DNA from: Desulfobacterales bacterium
Lineage (GTDB): Bacteria; Desulfobacterota; Desulfobacteria; Desulfobacterales; Desulfosalsimonadaceae
Reading direction: 5' to 3'
Assembly: GCA_018335195.1 (NCBI GenBank)
Contig: JAGXKN010000001.1
Span: 1 to 64,000 of the forward strand
Length of the DNA: 64,000 bases
The notes beneath the pieces are model-generated. The model was not told the origin of the DNA, did no database searches, and saw nothing but the letters and a program-made list of their open reading frames with translations. The first letter of the stretch is position 1. The number at the start of each line of letters is the position of its first letter. Position numbers and translations under genes: made by a program. Below, piece by piece: positions 23,591 through 32,692 of this stretch.

Positions 23591-24370
23591 ATGGATAAGC
23601 CGATTCGAATCATGCCGTGCCTGGACATGCAAAACGGGCGGGTTGTCAAGGGGGTACACTTTGTGGATATCCGGGATGCCGGCGACCCGGTGGAATGCGC
23701 CAGGGCCTATTGTGCAGCCGGCGCGGATGAACTGGCCCTGCTCGATATCACGGCCACGGTGGAAGGCCGGGCCACCATGCTGGATGTGGTCAGCCGCGTG
23801 GCGGATGTGGTCACCGTGCCGTTTACCGTGGGCGGCGGGATCTCGGATGTCAAATCCGCAGAGTTGATACTGGAAGCGGGCGCAGACAAGGTTTCCACAA
23901 GCAGTGCGGCCTTTCGCAAGCCCGAGTTGATACCGGACATGGTAAAAGCTTTCGGCGCAGACAAGGTGACCGTGGCCATTGACGTGGACCGGAACCCGGC
24001 CATGGCCTCGGGCTATGAAGTGTATATCGACGGCGGCCGAACCGCAACCGGCGCGGATGCCATTGAATGGGCAAAGCGCGTGGAGGGATACGGGGTGCCC
24101 GTGATTCTGCCCACCAGCAAAGCCGGGGACGGCGCGCGCACCGGCTACGATCTGCCGGTGATCCGGGCCTTGAAACAGGCCGTATCCGCCGAAATCGTGG
24201 CTTCCGGCGGGGCTGGGCAAATGGCGCATTTCCGTGAAGCCGCAGAAGCCGGCGCAACGATTCTGCTGGCCGCATCCGTATTTCATTTCGGAACAATAGA
24301 CATCGGCGAGTTAAAAGCTTACCTGGAAAAACAAGGCCTTCCCGTATATCAGGAAAAGGCGGGCCAATAG
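23591..24370 (+). CDS. hisF: HisF-family cyclase, divergent
   Basis: TIM-barrel protein of 259 aa of the HisF family (imidazole glycerol phosphate synthase cyclase subunit). Both catalytic aspartates are present: Asp12 in PCLDMQNGRVVKGV and Asp131 in VAIDVDR. The phosphate-binding loops TVGGGIS and ASGGAG are also kept. However, the highly conserved TS-(M/I)-DRDGT segment reads TSKAGDGA at 175-182. There is no hisH, hisA or other his gene nearby, so this may be a paralogue serving another pathway, or a dispersed hisF. The start at 23591 has GGAAGG at a long 11-base spacing. Confidence 0.75.
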   Translation: MDKPIRIMPCLDMQNGRVVKGVHFVDIRDAGDPVECARAYCAAGADELALLDITATVEGRATMLDVVSRVADVVTVPFTVGGGISDVKSAELILEAGADKVSTSSAAFRKPELIPDMVKAFGADKVTVAIDVDRNPAMASGYEVYIDGGRTATGADAIEWAKRVEGYGVPVILPTSKAGDGARTGYDLPVIRALKQAVSAEIVASGGAGQMAHFREAAEAGATILLAASVFHFGTIDIGELKAYLEKQGLPVYQEKAGQ

Positions 24371-24451
24371 GCGATACCGGCACCGGATGTCGAAAACAAC
24401 CATACACGTAAATCAAAACACCAATCATATTCTTCCTCCGGGAGAACACCC

Positions 24452-26698
24452 ATGGAAAATTGGCACAAGACCGGCTGTGTTTTATGCGCCCAGAACTGCG
24501 GCCTGGAAATCAAGGTCGAAGACGGCCGCATGGTCCGGGTGCGGCCGGACAAGGACAATCCGAGAAGCAAGGGCTATGCCTGCCGCAAGGGTCTTAATGT
24601 CACATACCACCAGTATCCGGCAGACCGGATCACCGAACCGCTCAAACGGGTCGGAGACCGGTTTGAGCCGATTTCCTGGGAGCAGGCCGTCGATGAGATC
24701 GCTGAAAAACTGCAGAACTTGCTGGACCGCCATGGCCCCCGGTGCCTGGCCTACATGGGCGGCAGCGCCCAGGGCGGGCACATGGAGGCGGGTTTCGGCC
24801 TGGGCCTGATCCGCGCGCTGGGCTCAAAGTACTACTATTCTTCGGCAGGCCAGGAATTTTCCGGGGTCTGGTGGGTGTACGGCCGGATGCTGGGCCGGCA
24901 GTACAATGTCCCCATACCTGACGAACATGCCGCGGACATGCTGGTGGGCTGGGGATGGAACGGCATGGAAAGCCACCAGATGCCCCGGGCGCCGATCGTG
25001 CTAAAAGAGTTCAGCAAAAACCCGGACAAGCTGCTGGTATCCGTGGATCCGCGCAAAAGCGAAACCGCTGCCGTCGCTGATATTCACCTGGCCGTGCGGC
25101 CGGGCACAGACGCCCTGCTGGCCCGGGCCATGATCGCGTTGATCCTGGATGAAGGATGGGAAAACCGGCAATACCTGAAAGATTGCGTGCAGGGATGGGA
25201 ACGCATCCGCCCCTGGTTTGAAAATTTTGATGTCAAAGGCGCCCTTTCGGTCTGCGGGCTGGATTTTGAAACCGTGCGCGAGGTCTGCCGGCTCATGACC
25301 ACCCGGCGCTGGTGCCTGCACCCGGACCTGGGCATTTACATGGGGCGCCACAGTACGCTCAACTCCTACCTGCTTTCCATCCTGGGGGCGGTATGCGGCA
25401 TCTTCGGCGTGCGCGGCGGAAACGTGATTCCCGGCATGGTCATGCCCATGGGGTTTCATGCCGATGAAAGGGATCCCAAAACCTGGCGGACCACGGCAAC
25501 CAACATGCCGCCAGCCGCAGCCGGCTCGTTTCCGCCTGCGGTGATGCCCGAAGAGATTCTTTCCGGACGCGAAGACCGGCTGCGGGCCGTGATTGTCAGC
25601 GCCTGCAACCCACTGCGCGCCTATCCGGACACCAAAGCCTATGAAAAGGCCTTCAACAGCCTGGACCTGCTGGTGGTAAACGACATTGTCCTGAGCGAAA
25701 CAGCCCGGCACGCCCATTACGTGCTGCCCTGCCGCACCTTTTACGAGGCCTGGGACACCACCTTTTTCCCCGTGACCTACCCGGAGGTCTTTTTGCAGCT
25801 CCGGCGACCGGTGGTGGATCCGCCGGAAAACTGTCTGGAAGCCTCCCAGATCCTGACCCGGATCGCCGACCGGATGGGTCTGATCCCGGAAATCCCGGAC
25901 GATCTGCAGGCCGCGGCCCGGGGCGGCAGCCGGCTCGACTTTGGCGCCAGGCTCATGGAATATGCGGGGCGGGTCCCTGAAGCCCTCCAGCGGATGCCTT
26001 TTGTTCTGGCAAAAACCTTGGGACAGACATGGGACAGCGCTGCCTGTGCCGGCCTCTGGGGCCTGCTGGCAACCGCGCCCAAGAGCTTTCAGAAAAATGC
26101 GGCCCGGGAGGGTTTTGCATCCGGGCCCGACCAGGGCGACCGGATTTTTCAGGCTCTGCTCGACCGCCCCGAGGGACTCTGGGTCGGCAAGGCGGATGCG
26201 GACAATCCCATGGCCGGCATCCGGACCGAGTCCGGAAAAATCGAGGTGTTTATCCCGGAGCTTGAAGAAGGCGTGCGCGGCCTGAACCCGGAAAACGAGG
26301 CGCGGGATCTGCAGATGCCGGACGATTTCCCGCTGATTTTAAACGCGGGCCGTCACATGAAGTACAACGCCAACACCCTGATGCGCAACCCGGAGTGGAA
26401 CCGCGGCAAACGGGCCTGTACAGTCACATTGAGCCCGGCGGATGCAGAAGCCCTCAGCCTGGCAGACGGCGATCCGGTGCGGGTGGTCACCAAGGCCGGA
26501 AGCCAGACCGGCGAACTCGAGGTCAGCAACCGGGTCCGCACGGGCATGGTCCTGGTCCCCCACGGGTTCGGCCTGATTTACAACGGCAAGATGTACGGCA
26601 TCAACGTAAATGACCTGACCGACGCCGCTCACCGGGACCCGCTGGGCACCCCCATGCACCGGTTTTTACCCTGTCGCATAGAGCCGGCGCGCAGGTAA
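24452..26698 (+). CDS. cytoplasmic Mo/W-bisPGD oxidoreductase
   Basis: DMSO-reductase-superfamily protein of 748 aa without Tat signal, so cytoplasmic. The N-terminal 4Fe-4S motif is C9-X2-C12-X3-C16-X27-C44. The core has VSVDPRKSETAAVADIHLAVRPGTDALLARAM and the C-terminal cofactor-binding domain has LNAGRHMKYNANTLMRNPEWN. In the region where the metal ligand is normally Cys, Sec or Ser the protein reads YYSSAGQEFSGVWW, with no Cys. No Fe-S or membrane subunit follows. The substrate cannot be told; formate dehydrogenase-like or hydratase/transhydroxylase-like activity are options. Confidence 0.85.
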   Translation: MENWHKTGCVLCAQNCGLEIKVEDGRMVRVRPDKDNPRSKGYACRKGLNVTYHQYPADRITEPLKRVGDRFEPISWEQAVDEIAEKLQNLLDRHGPRCLAYMGGSAQGGHMEAGFGLGLIRALGSKYYYSSAGQEFSGVWWVYGRMLGRQYNVPIPDEHAADMLVGWGWNGMESHQMPRAPIVLKEFSKNPDKLLVSVDPRKSETAAVADIHLAVRPGTDALLARAMIALILDEGWENRQYLKDCVQGWERIRPWFENFDVKGALSVCGLDFETVREVCRLMTTRRWCLHPDLGIYMGRHSTLNSYLLSILGAVCGIFGVRGGNVIPGMVMPMGFHADERDPKTWRTTATNMPPAAAGSFPPAVMPEEILSGREDRLRAVIVSACNPLRAYPDTKAYEKAFNSLDLLVVNDIVLSETARHAHYVLPCRTFYEAWDTTFFPVTYPEVFLQLRRPVVDPPENCLEASQILTRIADRMGLIPEIPDDLQAAARGGSRLDFGARLMEYAGRVPEALQRMPFVLAKTLGQTWDSAACAGLWGLLATAPKSFQKNAAREGFASGPDQGDRIFQALLDRPEGLWVGKADADNPMAGIRTESGKIEVFIPELEEGVRGLNPENEARDLQMPDDFPLILNAGRHMKYNANTLMRNPEWNRGKRACTVTLSPADAEALSLADGDPVRVVTKAGSQTGELEVSNRVRTGMVLVPHGFGLIYNGKMYGINVNDLTDAAHRDPLGTPMHRFLPCRIEPARR

Positions 26699-26707
26699 GC
26701 GGCCCGG

Positions 26708-29536
26708 TCATACTTCCAGCACGGCCCGCACCGCCTCGGCCAAGTCGGCCAGGTCCACGGGTTTTTCCAGGTACCGGTCAATACCGGCTTGGCCGGCGGT
26801 TTCCGCAGAGATTTTCTCGCTGTAGCCGGTGCAGAGGATGATTTTCATGTCCGGCCGGATCTTGAGAATTTCCCGGGCAAGCATGTCGCCGGTCATTTTC
26901 GGCATGGTCATGTCCGTGATCACAAGGTCAAAACCGTCCGGATCCGCGGCAAAACGCTCCAGTGCCTTTTCCGGATCCGCTTCGCACTCCACCCGGTACC
27001 CCAGCCGCTGCAGGCGGATCTCATTGAGCTGAACCACCGAGACTTCGTCGTCGATGAACAGTATCCGCTCGCTGCCGCCGGGCATCGTCTCCCGGGGCTG
27101 CTGCGCCGGTGTTTCGGGCGGTTCGGCCAGGGCCGGAAAAAATAGTTCAAACCGGGTCCCCTCCCCGTTTTCACTTTCCACCCGGATGCCGCCGCCCAGA
27201 TCCCGGACAATGCCCAGCACGACCGAAAGCCCCAGGCCGGTGCCCTTGTCCACCTCCTTGGTGGTATAATACGGGTCAAAAATCCGCTCCAGGCTGCCTG
27301 CGGAAATGCCGTGGCCGGTATCTCCCACCGTGAGTTTCACGTAATCGCCCGGGCTCAGGTCAAACCCGAATGCCGGACTCTGTTTTTCCAGGGTTACAGG
27401 CGCCAGTGCAACCGTGAGTGTCCCCCCGTTTTCCGCCATGGCATCGGCGGCGTTTTTGCACAGATTGATGATCAGCTGGTGGATCTGTGTGGGGTTGGCC
27501 ATAACCATGGGCAGGCTGGTCTGGATCCGCTCATCAATGTCAATGAAAGCCGGGATTGTCGAACGCATCATGCGCATGCCCTCCTTGATGATCAGGCCGA
27601 GGTTCTGGGCGTTTTTTTCCTCTTCCCCGGTGCGGCTGAAGGTCAGCAGCTGGCGCACCACGTCCCGAGCCCGGATGCCGGCGGCACTGATCTGGCGCAG
27701 CCCCTTGGATGCAGGATGATCCGCCGGCAGATCAGCCATTTCGGTCTGAACCAGCTCGGTGTATCCCAGAATAATGCTCAGGATATTGTTGAAATCATGG
27801 GCTACCCCGCCTGTAAGGGTTCCCAGGGCCTCGATTTTCTGGGCCTGCCGGAGCCGGTCTTCCAGTTCCCGCCGCTCCTGCTGTGCTTTTTTCTCTTCTG
27901 TAATGTCAACCACGAGATTCAGGGTGGCCGGCCCGCCCGCCCATTCAACATAAACCCCCCTTAACGCCGCCCACTTCACCTCTCCGGAGCGATGAATTAT
28001 CCGAAAATCATAATCCGGCATGGTTTCAATGCCCTGCATACGATTGTAATGTCGCTCAAGAACCACCTGGCGGTCTTCCGGATGCAGAAATTCAGTAAAC
28101 GGCCGGGAGGTCAGTTCCCCGGGGCTGTAACCGGTCAGATTAACTGCGGCTGCATTGACAAAGCGGAGCATACCGTCCTGGGCCACAAAAATCGCCTCCC
28201 GAACGTTTTCCACCACGAGGCGGTATTTTTCCTCGCTTTGCCGCAAAGCGTTTTCAGCCTTTTTGCGCTCGGTGATGTCCTCTATTATCCCCACGCCGCC
28301 CAGAATTCTGCCGCTGCTGTCCACAAAAGGCGCAAAAAGCACCCGCGCCGGGGTCGTCTTGTCTGCGGTCGTGGATTCATAAAGCCCCTCATAGAACCCA
28401 TACTGCCCTGCCAGCGAGGTCTTTACCGCTGCAACAACATTTTGATCCGGCAAACCGAGCATATTCAGCCCGATCAGCTTATCGCGCGAAGAGCCGATAA
28501 GCGCCACGAACCGATCATTGCAAGCAGTAATCGCACCGTTTTGATCAAAATGCAGAACCCCGAGCGGTGCATTTTCGAAAATGAGGCGGTATTTTTCCTC
28601 GCTGTTTTTCAGGGCCCGGCGGGCGGCTTCGGCCTCTTTTGCCCGACTTTCAGCCTCCTGCGCCCGGTTGCGCAGCTCATCGACCATCTGGGAAATGGAC
28701 TCCTTGAGCCGGCGCATTTCTCCGGTGAATCCTCCCTGAATCTGCGCATGGGCATCTCCGCCTGCAACCTGTTCGGCAAAACCCACCAGCCGGTTTATGG
28801 GCCGGGTAATGGTGCGCATCACCAGAAACGTGCCCACCAGAGCGGCCAGCAGGATGGCCGCTGCCATTGAGATGATGGTCCATTTCAAATTATTCATCTG
28901 CGCATATACGTCCTGGACATATATGCCTGTGCCAATGATCCAATCCCAGGGGCCAAACAGCCGGACATATGATATTTTCGGATACGTGGCCTCGGTGACC
29001 CCGTCAGCAGTGGGACGTCGCCACCGGTATTGCACAAAGCCGCTGCCGTTCTTTGCGGCCACTTCCAGAAACACCTTGAAAAAATGACGTTTTTCCCCGT
29101 CAAAACGCACTTCCTCGCTGTTCATGCCAAGCTGGAAGGCCGAAGCGGTCCTGTAGAAGGCATCGTCCATGACGCGTCCTTCGAGTGCCGGCATGGCCGG
29201 ATGCAGAACCATCTTGGGATAGGGTCGGTCGGTATCGTTGATCCAGATATAGCCGTTGTCTAAAAACCGCATGGAGCGGATGCGGTCAATGGCCCTCTGC
29301 CTGGCCTGTTTCTGCGTCATCTCCCCGTTTTCCGCGCGGGCATGGTAGTCTTCAACCATGCTGCATACCGAATCCACCAGGTTTTTGGTGGCCATTTTCC
29401 GGGAGTCAAACAACGCATCCTGCACAAGGGGAAAAATAAAGGCAAACAGAAAAACCAGGAACAGGGAGATGATACCCAGGGCAATGGCCAGGATTTTTAC
29501 GGCGGTCTTTTCCAGCAAGCGTCCGGAAAATTGCAT
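26708..29536 (-). CDS. hybrid sensor histidine kinase (Cache-HAMP-PAS-PAS-HK-REC)
   Basis: Membrane hybrid kinase of about 942 aa, taken from the ATG at 29536 just before the first membrane helix (12-40); the longer frame starting at 29773 overlaps the divergent gene. Order: single-Cache sensor (about 45-215, NGYIWINDTDRPYPKMVLHP and PWDWIIGTGIYVQDV), second helix, HAMP (TITRPINRLV), two PAS domains (about 310-430 and 435-560), HisKA with GGVAHDFNNILS, HATPase with GTGLGLSVVLGI, and a receiver (LFIDDE...DLVITDMTMPKMTG) in the last 120 residues. Small organic acids are usual Cache ligands. No separate response regulator is adjacent. Confidence 0.9.
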   Translation of the reverse strand: MQFSGRLLEKTAVKILAIALGIISLFLVFLFAFIFPLVQDALFDSRKMATKNLVDSVCSMVEDYHARAENGEMTQKQARQRAIDRIRSMRFLDNGYIWINDTDRPYPKMVLHPAMPALEGRVMDDAFYRTASAFQLGMNSEEVRFDGEKRHFFKVFLEVAAKNGSGFVQYRWRRPTADGVTEATYPKISYVRLFGPWDWIIGTGIYVQDVYAQMNNLKWTIISMAAAILLAALVGTFLVMRTITRPINRLVGFAEQVAGGDAHAQIQGGFTGEMRRLKESISQMVDELRNRAQEAESRAKEAEAARRALKNSEEKYRLIFENAPLGVLHFDQNGAITACNDRFVALIGSSRDKLIGLNMLGLPDQNVVAAVKTSLAGQYGFYEGLYESTTADKTTPARVLFAPFVDSSGRILGGVGIIEDITERKKAENALRQSEEKYRLVVENVREAIFVAQDGMLRFVNAAAVNLTGYSPGELTSRPFTEFLHPEDRQVVLERHYNRMQGIETMPDYDFRIIHRSGEVKWAALRGVYVEWAGGPATLNLVVDITEEKKAQQERRELEDRLRQAQKIEALGTLTGGVAHDFNNILSIILGYTELVQTEMADLPADHPASKGLRQISAAGIRARDVVRQLLTFSRTGEEEKNAQNLGLIIKEGMRMMRSTIPAFIDIDERIQTSLPMVMANPTQIHQLIINLCKNAADAMAENGGTLTVALAPVTLEKQSPAFGFDLSPGDYVKLTVGDTGHGISAGSLERIFDPYYTTKEVDKGTGLGLSVVLGIVRDLGGGIRVESENGEGTRFELFFPALAEPPETPAQQPRETMPGGSERILFIDDEVSVVQLNEIRLQRLGYRVECEADPEKALERFAADPDGFDLVITDMTMPKMTGDMLAREILKIRPDMKIILCTGYSEKISAETAGQAGIDRYLEKPVDLADLAEAVRAVLEV

Positions 29537-29765
29537 GGGTTTCTGATGATTCCGTTTAAGGGAAAGGCAAATGACGGGAAAAATGAAGTGCGATGTATTC
29601 CCGCCCACTACAGCTATTTTTACGGTGCATAAACCATGGGCGTCAATAATAATTTCAGATGGCAGCAGATATTGTTTTAAGATGGAAATCCCTGCCTTAC
29701 CGTGATATATGTAAAGTTTAAAATTCCGAGCCATTGTCTGAACGAGCCATGCAAGGAGACAACCC

Positions 29766-30764
29766 ATGTTCAAGCAAGAACGGTGTGACCTTTGCGGAGA
29801 ATGCCTGGTGAAATGTCAGTGGATCCGGGCCGATACAGATCAGGCGACCCAGTGGATGGCCGCCATGATCAAGGGAGAAAAAACCCCGGTTCTGGATCAG
29901 TGCATTACCTGCTATGCCTGCGATGAATACTGCCCTTCGGATGCCGCGCCTTTTGACCTGATTGCCGAACTCCAGGAAAAATATCAAGTCGTGCCTGCCC
30001 GGCAAATCGAAAAAACCGAGACCCGGTTTTCCTTTTCCGGAGAATTGCGGGACGTGCCGTCTGCAGAACGCATCATGAGCACCTGCGTCTTCGGCAAAAC
30101 AGACGCGCACCTGATCGGCGGCAAAATCTACGATCTTCCGCAAATCGGCGGCAAACCGTATTTCTGCTGGATTATGTTTACCCACATGGGGGCCCCGAGC
30201 ATCCAGGAAAAACACGCCCGGGAATTCGTCGATCGCCTGGCGGCCACCAATGCCCGGGAAATCGTGTGCTTCCATGATGACTGCTACGCCATGCTCGTAC
30301 GGTATGCACCGGAATACGGAATTCGCGTACCGTTTCGCCCTGTACACCTGTCCGAATACCTGGTGGAATACCTCTCATCGCACCGGAATGAAATAACGCC
30401 GTTGAACATGCCCATAGCCTACCAGCGGCCGTGTGCCTCCCGCCATACCCCGGAAAAAGAACATTTTATCGATGAAATGTTTGAATTATGCGGTGTGCAG
30501 CGGGTAAAACGAAATTATGACGGGGTAAACGCGCTCTGCTGTGCCGGCATCAAGACGGTGCTGGGCATGGGCGATCCCCGCCCGGACATGGAAACCAATA
30601 TCCGGGATGCGAAAAACGCCGGGGCAAAGGCCCTGGTCTGTCTCTGTCCCATGTGCATGCACGCGCTCAAGGATGTGGCGGCTGATCTCCAAATGCCGCT
30701 GATTTTTCTCGGCGACCTGACTCGCATGGCAATAGGAGAAATCCCCCGCCCGGACATGGATTAA
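29766..30764 (+). CDS. Fe-S protein with ferredoxin and CCG-like domain
   Basis: Cytoplasmic iron-sulfur protein of 332 aa. Two N-terminal 4Fe-4S motifs are CDLCGECLVKC and CITCYACDEYCP. The rest resembles one HdrB/HdrD-type module but with changed spacing: CFHDDC, PCASRH, ALCCAGIKTVLG and CLCPMCMHAL. It would move electrons to a thiol or disulfide substrate, as in other Hdr-like proteins. AAGGAG lies about 9 bases before the ATG. It is divergent from the kinase gene and 62 bases before the DUF192 gene. The partner is not evident. Confidence 0.8.
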   Translation: MFKQERCDLCGECLVKCQWIRADTDQATQWMAAMIKGEKTPVLDQCITCYACDEYCPSDAAPFDLIAELQEKYQVVPARQIEKTETRFSFSGELRDVPSAERIMSTCVFGKTDAHLIGGKIYDLPQIGGKPYFCWIMFTHMGAPSIQEKHAREFVDRLAATNAREIVCFHDDCYAMLVRYAPEYGIRVPFRPVHLSEYLVEYLSSHRNEITPLNMPIAYQRPCASRHTPEKEHFIDEMFELCGVQRVKRNYDGVNALCCAGIKTVLGMGDPRPDMETNIRDAKNAGAKALVCLCPMCMHALKDVAADLQMPLIFLGDLTRMAIGEIPRPDMD

Positions 30765-30826
30765 ATATTATTAAATCCAGGTTGCCGGGATTATACGGCA
30801 TGAAACTCCCAGCCGGTCGGCTGTTT

Positions 30827-31297
30827 ATGCGTAAACTACGACAGATTCTTTTTTGGGGGATTGTTTGCATCCCAGTATGTCTTTGCGGCTGGGCCGGCGC
30901 CCGGGCCGGAGAAATGCAGACCGCAGAGATTCAAATCCGGGGCCGGTCATATTCTGTTGAAATCGCGGCAACCCCGCAGGCAAGAGCGAAAGGACTGATG
31001 TTTCGCAGATCCCTGGAAGAAAATACCGGCATGCTCTTTGTCTATCCAGATGAAGAATACAGATGCTTTTACATGAAAAATACGTTTATTCCGCTGGATA
31101 TCGCCTTTATCAGCCGAAAACTGCAAATCGTGGATACCCGGCAGATGCAGCCCCTGGACGAATCCCCGGTGTGTTCACGGGAAAAAGCCCGCTATGCGCT
31201 GGAGGTCAATAGCGGTTTTTTTGATCGCCACGGCATCCAGGTGGGGGACCCGATCCGGATACTTGAATGCGGGTTCTGCTCCGAACCAGGTCCCTGA
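30827..31297 (+). CDS. exported DUF192 protein
   Basis: DUF192 family protein with an N-terminal signal (residues 3-28) when started at 30827; an in-frame ATG at 30800 is an alternative and neither has a clear RBS. The family core is intact: RAKGLMFRRSLEENTGMLFVYPDEEYRCFYMKNTFIPLDIAFI and the ending ALEVNSGFFDRHGIQVGD. The function of DUF192 is not established. It lies 62 bases after the Fe-S gene. Confidence 0.85.
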   Translation: MRKLRQILFWGIVCIPVCLCGWAGARAGEMQTAEIQIRGRSYSVEIAATPQARAKGLMFRRSLEENTGMLFVYPDEEYRCFYMKNTFIPLDIAFISRKLQIVDTRQMQPLDESPVCSREKARYALEVNSGFFDRHGIQVGDPIRILECGFCSEPGP

Positions 31298-31512
31298 ACA
31301 TGGTGATTTCTTTTTTTTGCTTCCGTTTAAACTGCCGGGCAGGCTTTGGCCCACCGGCTACAAACCCGCCGAACAGCTCATCAAGAGCATACCGATACAG
31401 CCGCCCCATCAGCTCGAAGGCCCCGGCCGGCTTGACATGCCGGCCGATTCATGCGAAGAATAACTGCATCTGCCACAGAAATCCTTCCTCACCACAGAAA
31501 TGGAGATATGCC

Positions 31513-32280
31513 ATGGAATACAAACATCTGCTGCTCTCTGTTGACGGCAGGGTCGCCACGGTCACCATTAACCGGCCGGACAAGGGAAACAGCCTTTCCC
31601 CCGAGGTCCTGACGGAAATCCGGGACCTTTTCACGGAATTAAGCGGCCGCGAGGACATCTCCGTGGTTGTTTTTACGGGCGGTGAACGTTATTTTTCCGC
31701 GGGATTTGACCTAAATGAAATCCGCAAGCTGGAAAAAAGCGCCAATGAAGAGTATGTCGCCCTTTTTCACCAGGCCTACCGCGCCATTTACTTCTGCAGC
31801 CAGCCGGTAATCTGCGCCGTGGGCGGGCCGGCCATTGCCGGCGGATTTGACCTGACCATGATGTGCGACATCCGCTATGCATCAGAGCGCGCCAAATTCG
31901 GACAAAGGGAAATTGCCCTTTCTCTTACCCCCATCATGGATCCGCTGTGGAGAATCATCGGCATGGGCAGGGCCAGGGAAGTGGCCATGACCGGCCGGAT
32001 CTATGACACCCGGGAAGCCGAACAGATGGGCTATGTCAGCCGGGTGTTTGCAAAAGACGCGCTGCTGAGCTCCGTGGCCGAAATTGCACAGGGGATGGCC
32101 GATTTTAACCGGGACTGCTTAAAGGAAACCAAGCAGCTGGCCAACACGGTTTCACACCAGGATCCCGACAGCGCCATGCGGATCCAGGAATGGCTGTTTC
32201 GTTCATATATCGGCTCCGAGGATAACCACCGGCGGATTGACGCCCTTCAGGCCGAGCTTGCGGCGCGACAGAAAAAATAA
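31513..32280 (+). CDS. enoyl-CoA hydratase/isomerase family protein
   Basis: Crotonase-fold protein of 255 aa. Oxyanion-hole segments are FSAGFDLNEIR and AVGGPAIAGGFDLTMMCDIRYA. The catalytic Glu positions of enoyl-CoA hydratase are not obvious (QREIALSLTPIMDPLW), so the reaction may be isomerisation or hydrolysis rather than hydration. The start at 31513 has GGAG 7 bases upstream. It is 3 bases before the small CGGC protein gene and near an acyl-CoA ligase, pointing to acyl-CoA metabolism. Confidence 0.85.
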   Translation: MEYKHLLLSVDGRVATVTINRPDKGNSLSPEVLTEIRDLFTELSGREDISVVVFTGGERYFSAGFDLNEIRKLEKSANEEYVALFHQAYRAIYFCSQPVICAVGGPAIAGGFDLTMMCDIRYASERAKFGQREIALSLTPIMDPLWRIIGMGRAREVAMTGRIYDTREAEQMGYVSRVFAKDALLSSVAEIAQGMADFNRDCLKETKQLANTVSHQDPDSAMRIQEWLFRSYIGSEDNHRRIDALQAELAARQKK

Positions 32281-32283
32281 TCC

Positions 32284-32571
32284 ATGGACGGTCGGGATGT
32301 GGATGCGCCCATCAAAATCGGGCTGAAATACTGCGGGGGCTGCAGTCCGGATTACGACCGGGTGGAACTGGTCCGGCAGATGAAGCAACGGCTTGGCGGA
32401 AAAGTCGAATTTCTGCCCCATGACGCCCCGGGAATTTCAATGGGGGTTGCCGTGCAGGGATGTCCCACGGCATGTGCGGACCTGTCTTCGTTTGCCGGCC
32501 TGCCCGTCTGGATCATCACCTGCTGTACGGATGCAGAGGCGTTTATCCGGCACATGGAGGCAACGAAATGA
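32284..32571 (+). CDS. small CGGC-motif protein, 95 aa
   Basis: Small soluble protein of 95 residues with a striking N-terminal GLKYCGGCSPDYDRVELV and later GCPTACADL and TCCTDAE. The six or seven cysteines suggest metal or cluster binding or thiol chemistry. I cannot name the family. It starts 3 bases after the enoyl-CoA hydratase stop, so they are translationally coupled and probably functionally linked. The start codon lacks an ideal RBS but reads well from the upstream gene. Confidence 0.75.
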   Translation: MDGRDVDAPIKIGLKYCGGCSPDYDRVELVRQMKQRLGGKVEFLPHDAPGISMGVAVQGCPTACADLSSFAGLPVWIITCCTDAEAFIRHMEATK

Positions 32572-32603
32572 GAGCGAAGACTTTGACAAACTCCCTCTTT
32601 TTT

Positions 32604-32630
32604 TTGACATTCCCGCTTTTTTTTGATAAT
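32604..32630 (+). promoter_or_regulatory. possible promoter of acyl-CoA ligase gene
   Basis: TTGACA at 32604-32609 and GATAAT at 32625-32630 with a short 15-base spacing (TAATAG at 17 bases is the alternative -10). It sits in a T-rich stretch 63 bases upstream of the ligase ATG. Confidence 0.4.
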
Positions 32631-32692
32631 AGATTGTTTCCAACCTGATGTGCTACCCAACCCATAAACCCCAAAAATGATAAGGAGTCACC

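Noticed and set aside
29537-29773. Longer N-terminus of the hybrid kinase from 29773
   Set aside because: The extra 79 residues overlap the start of the divergent Fe-S gene, look non-coding and precede the natural membrane helix start.
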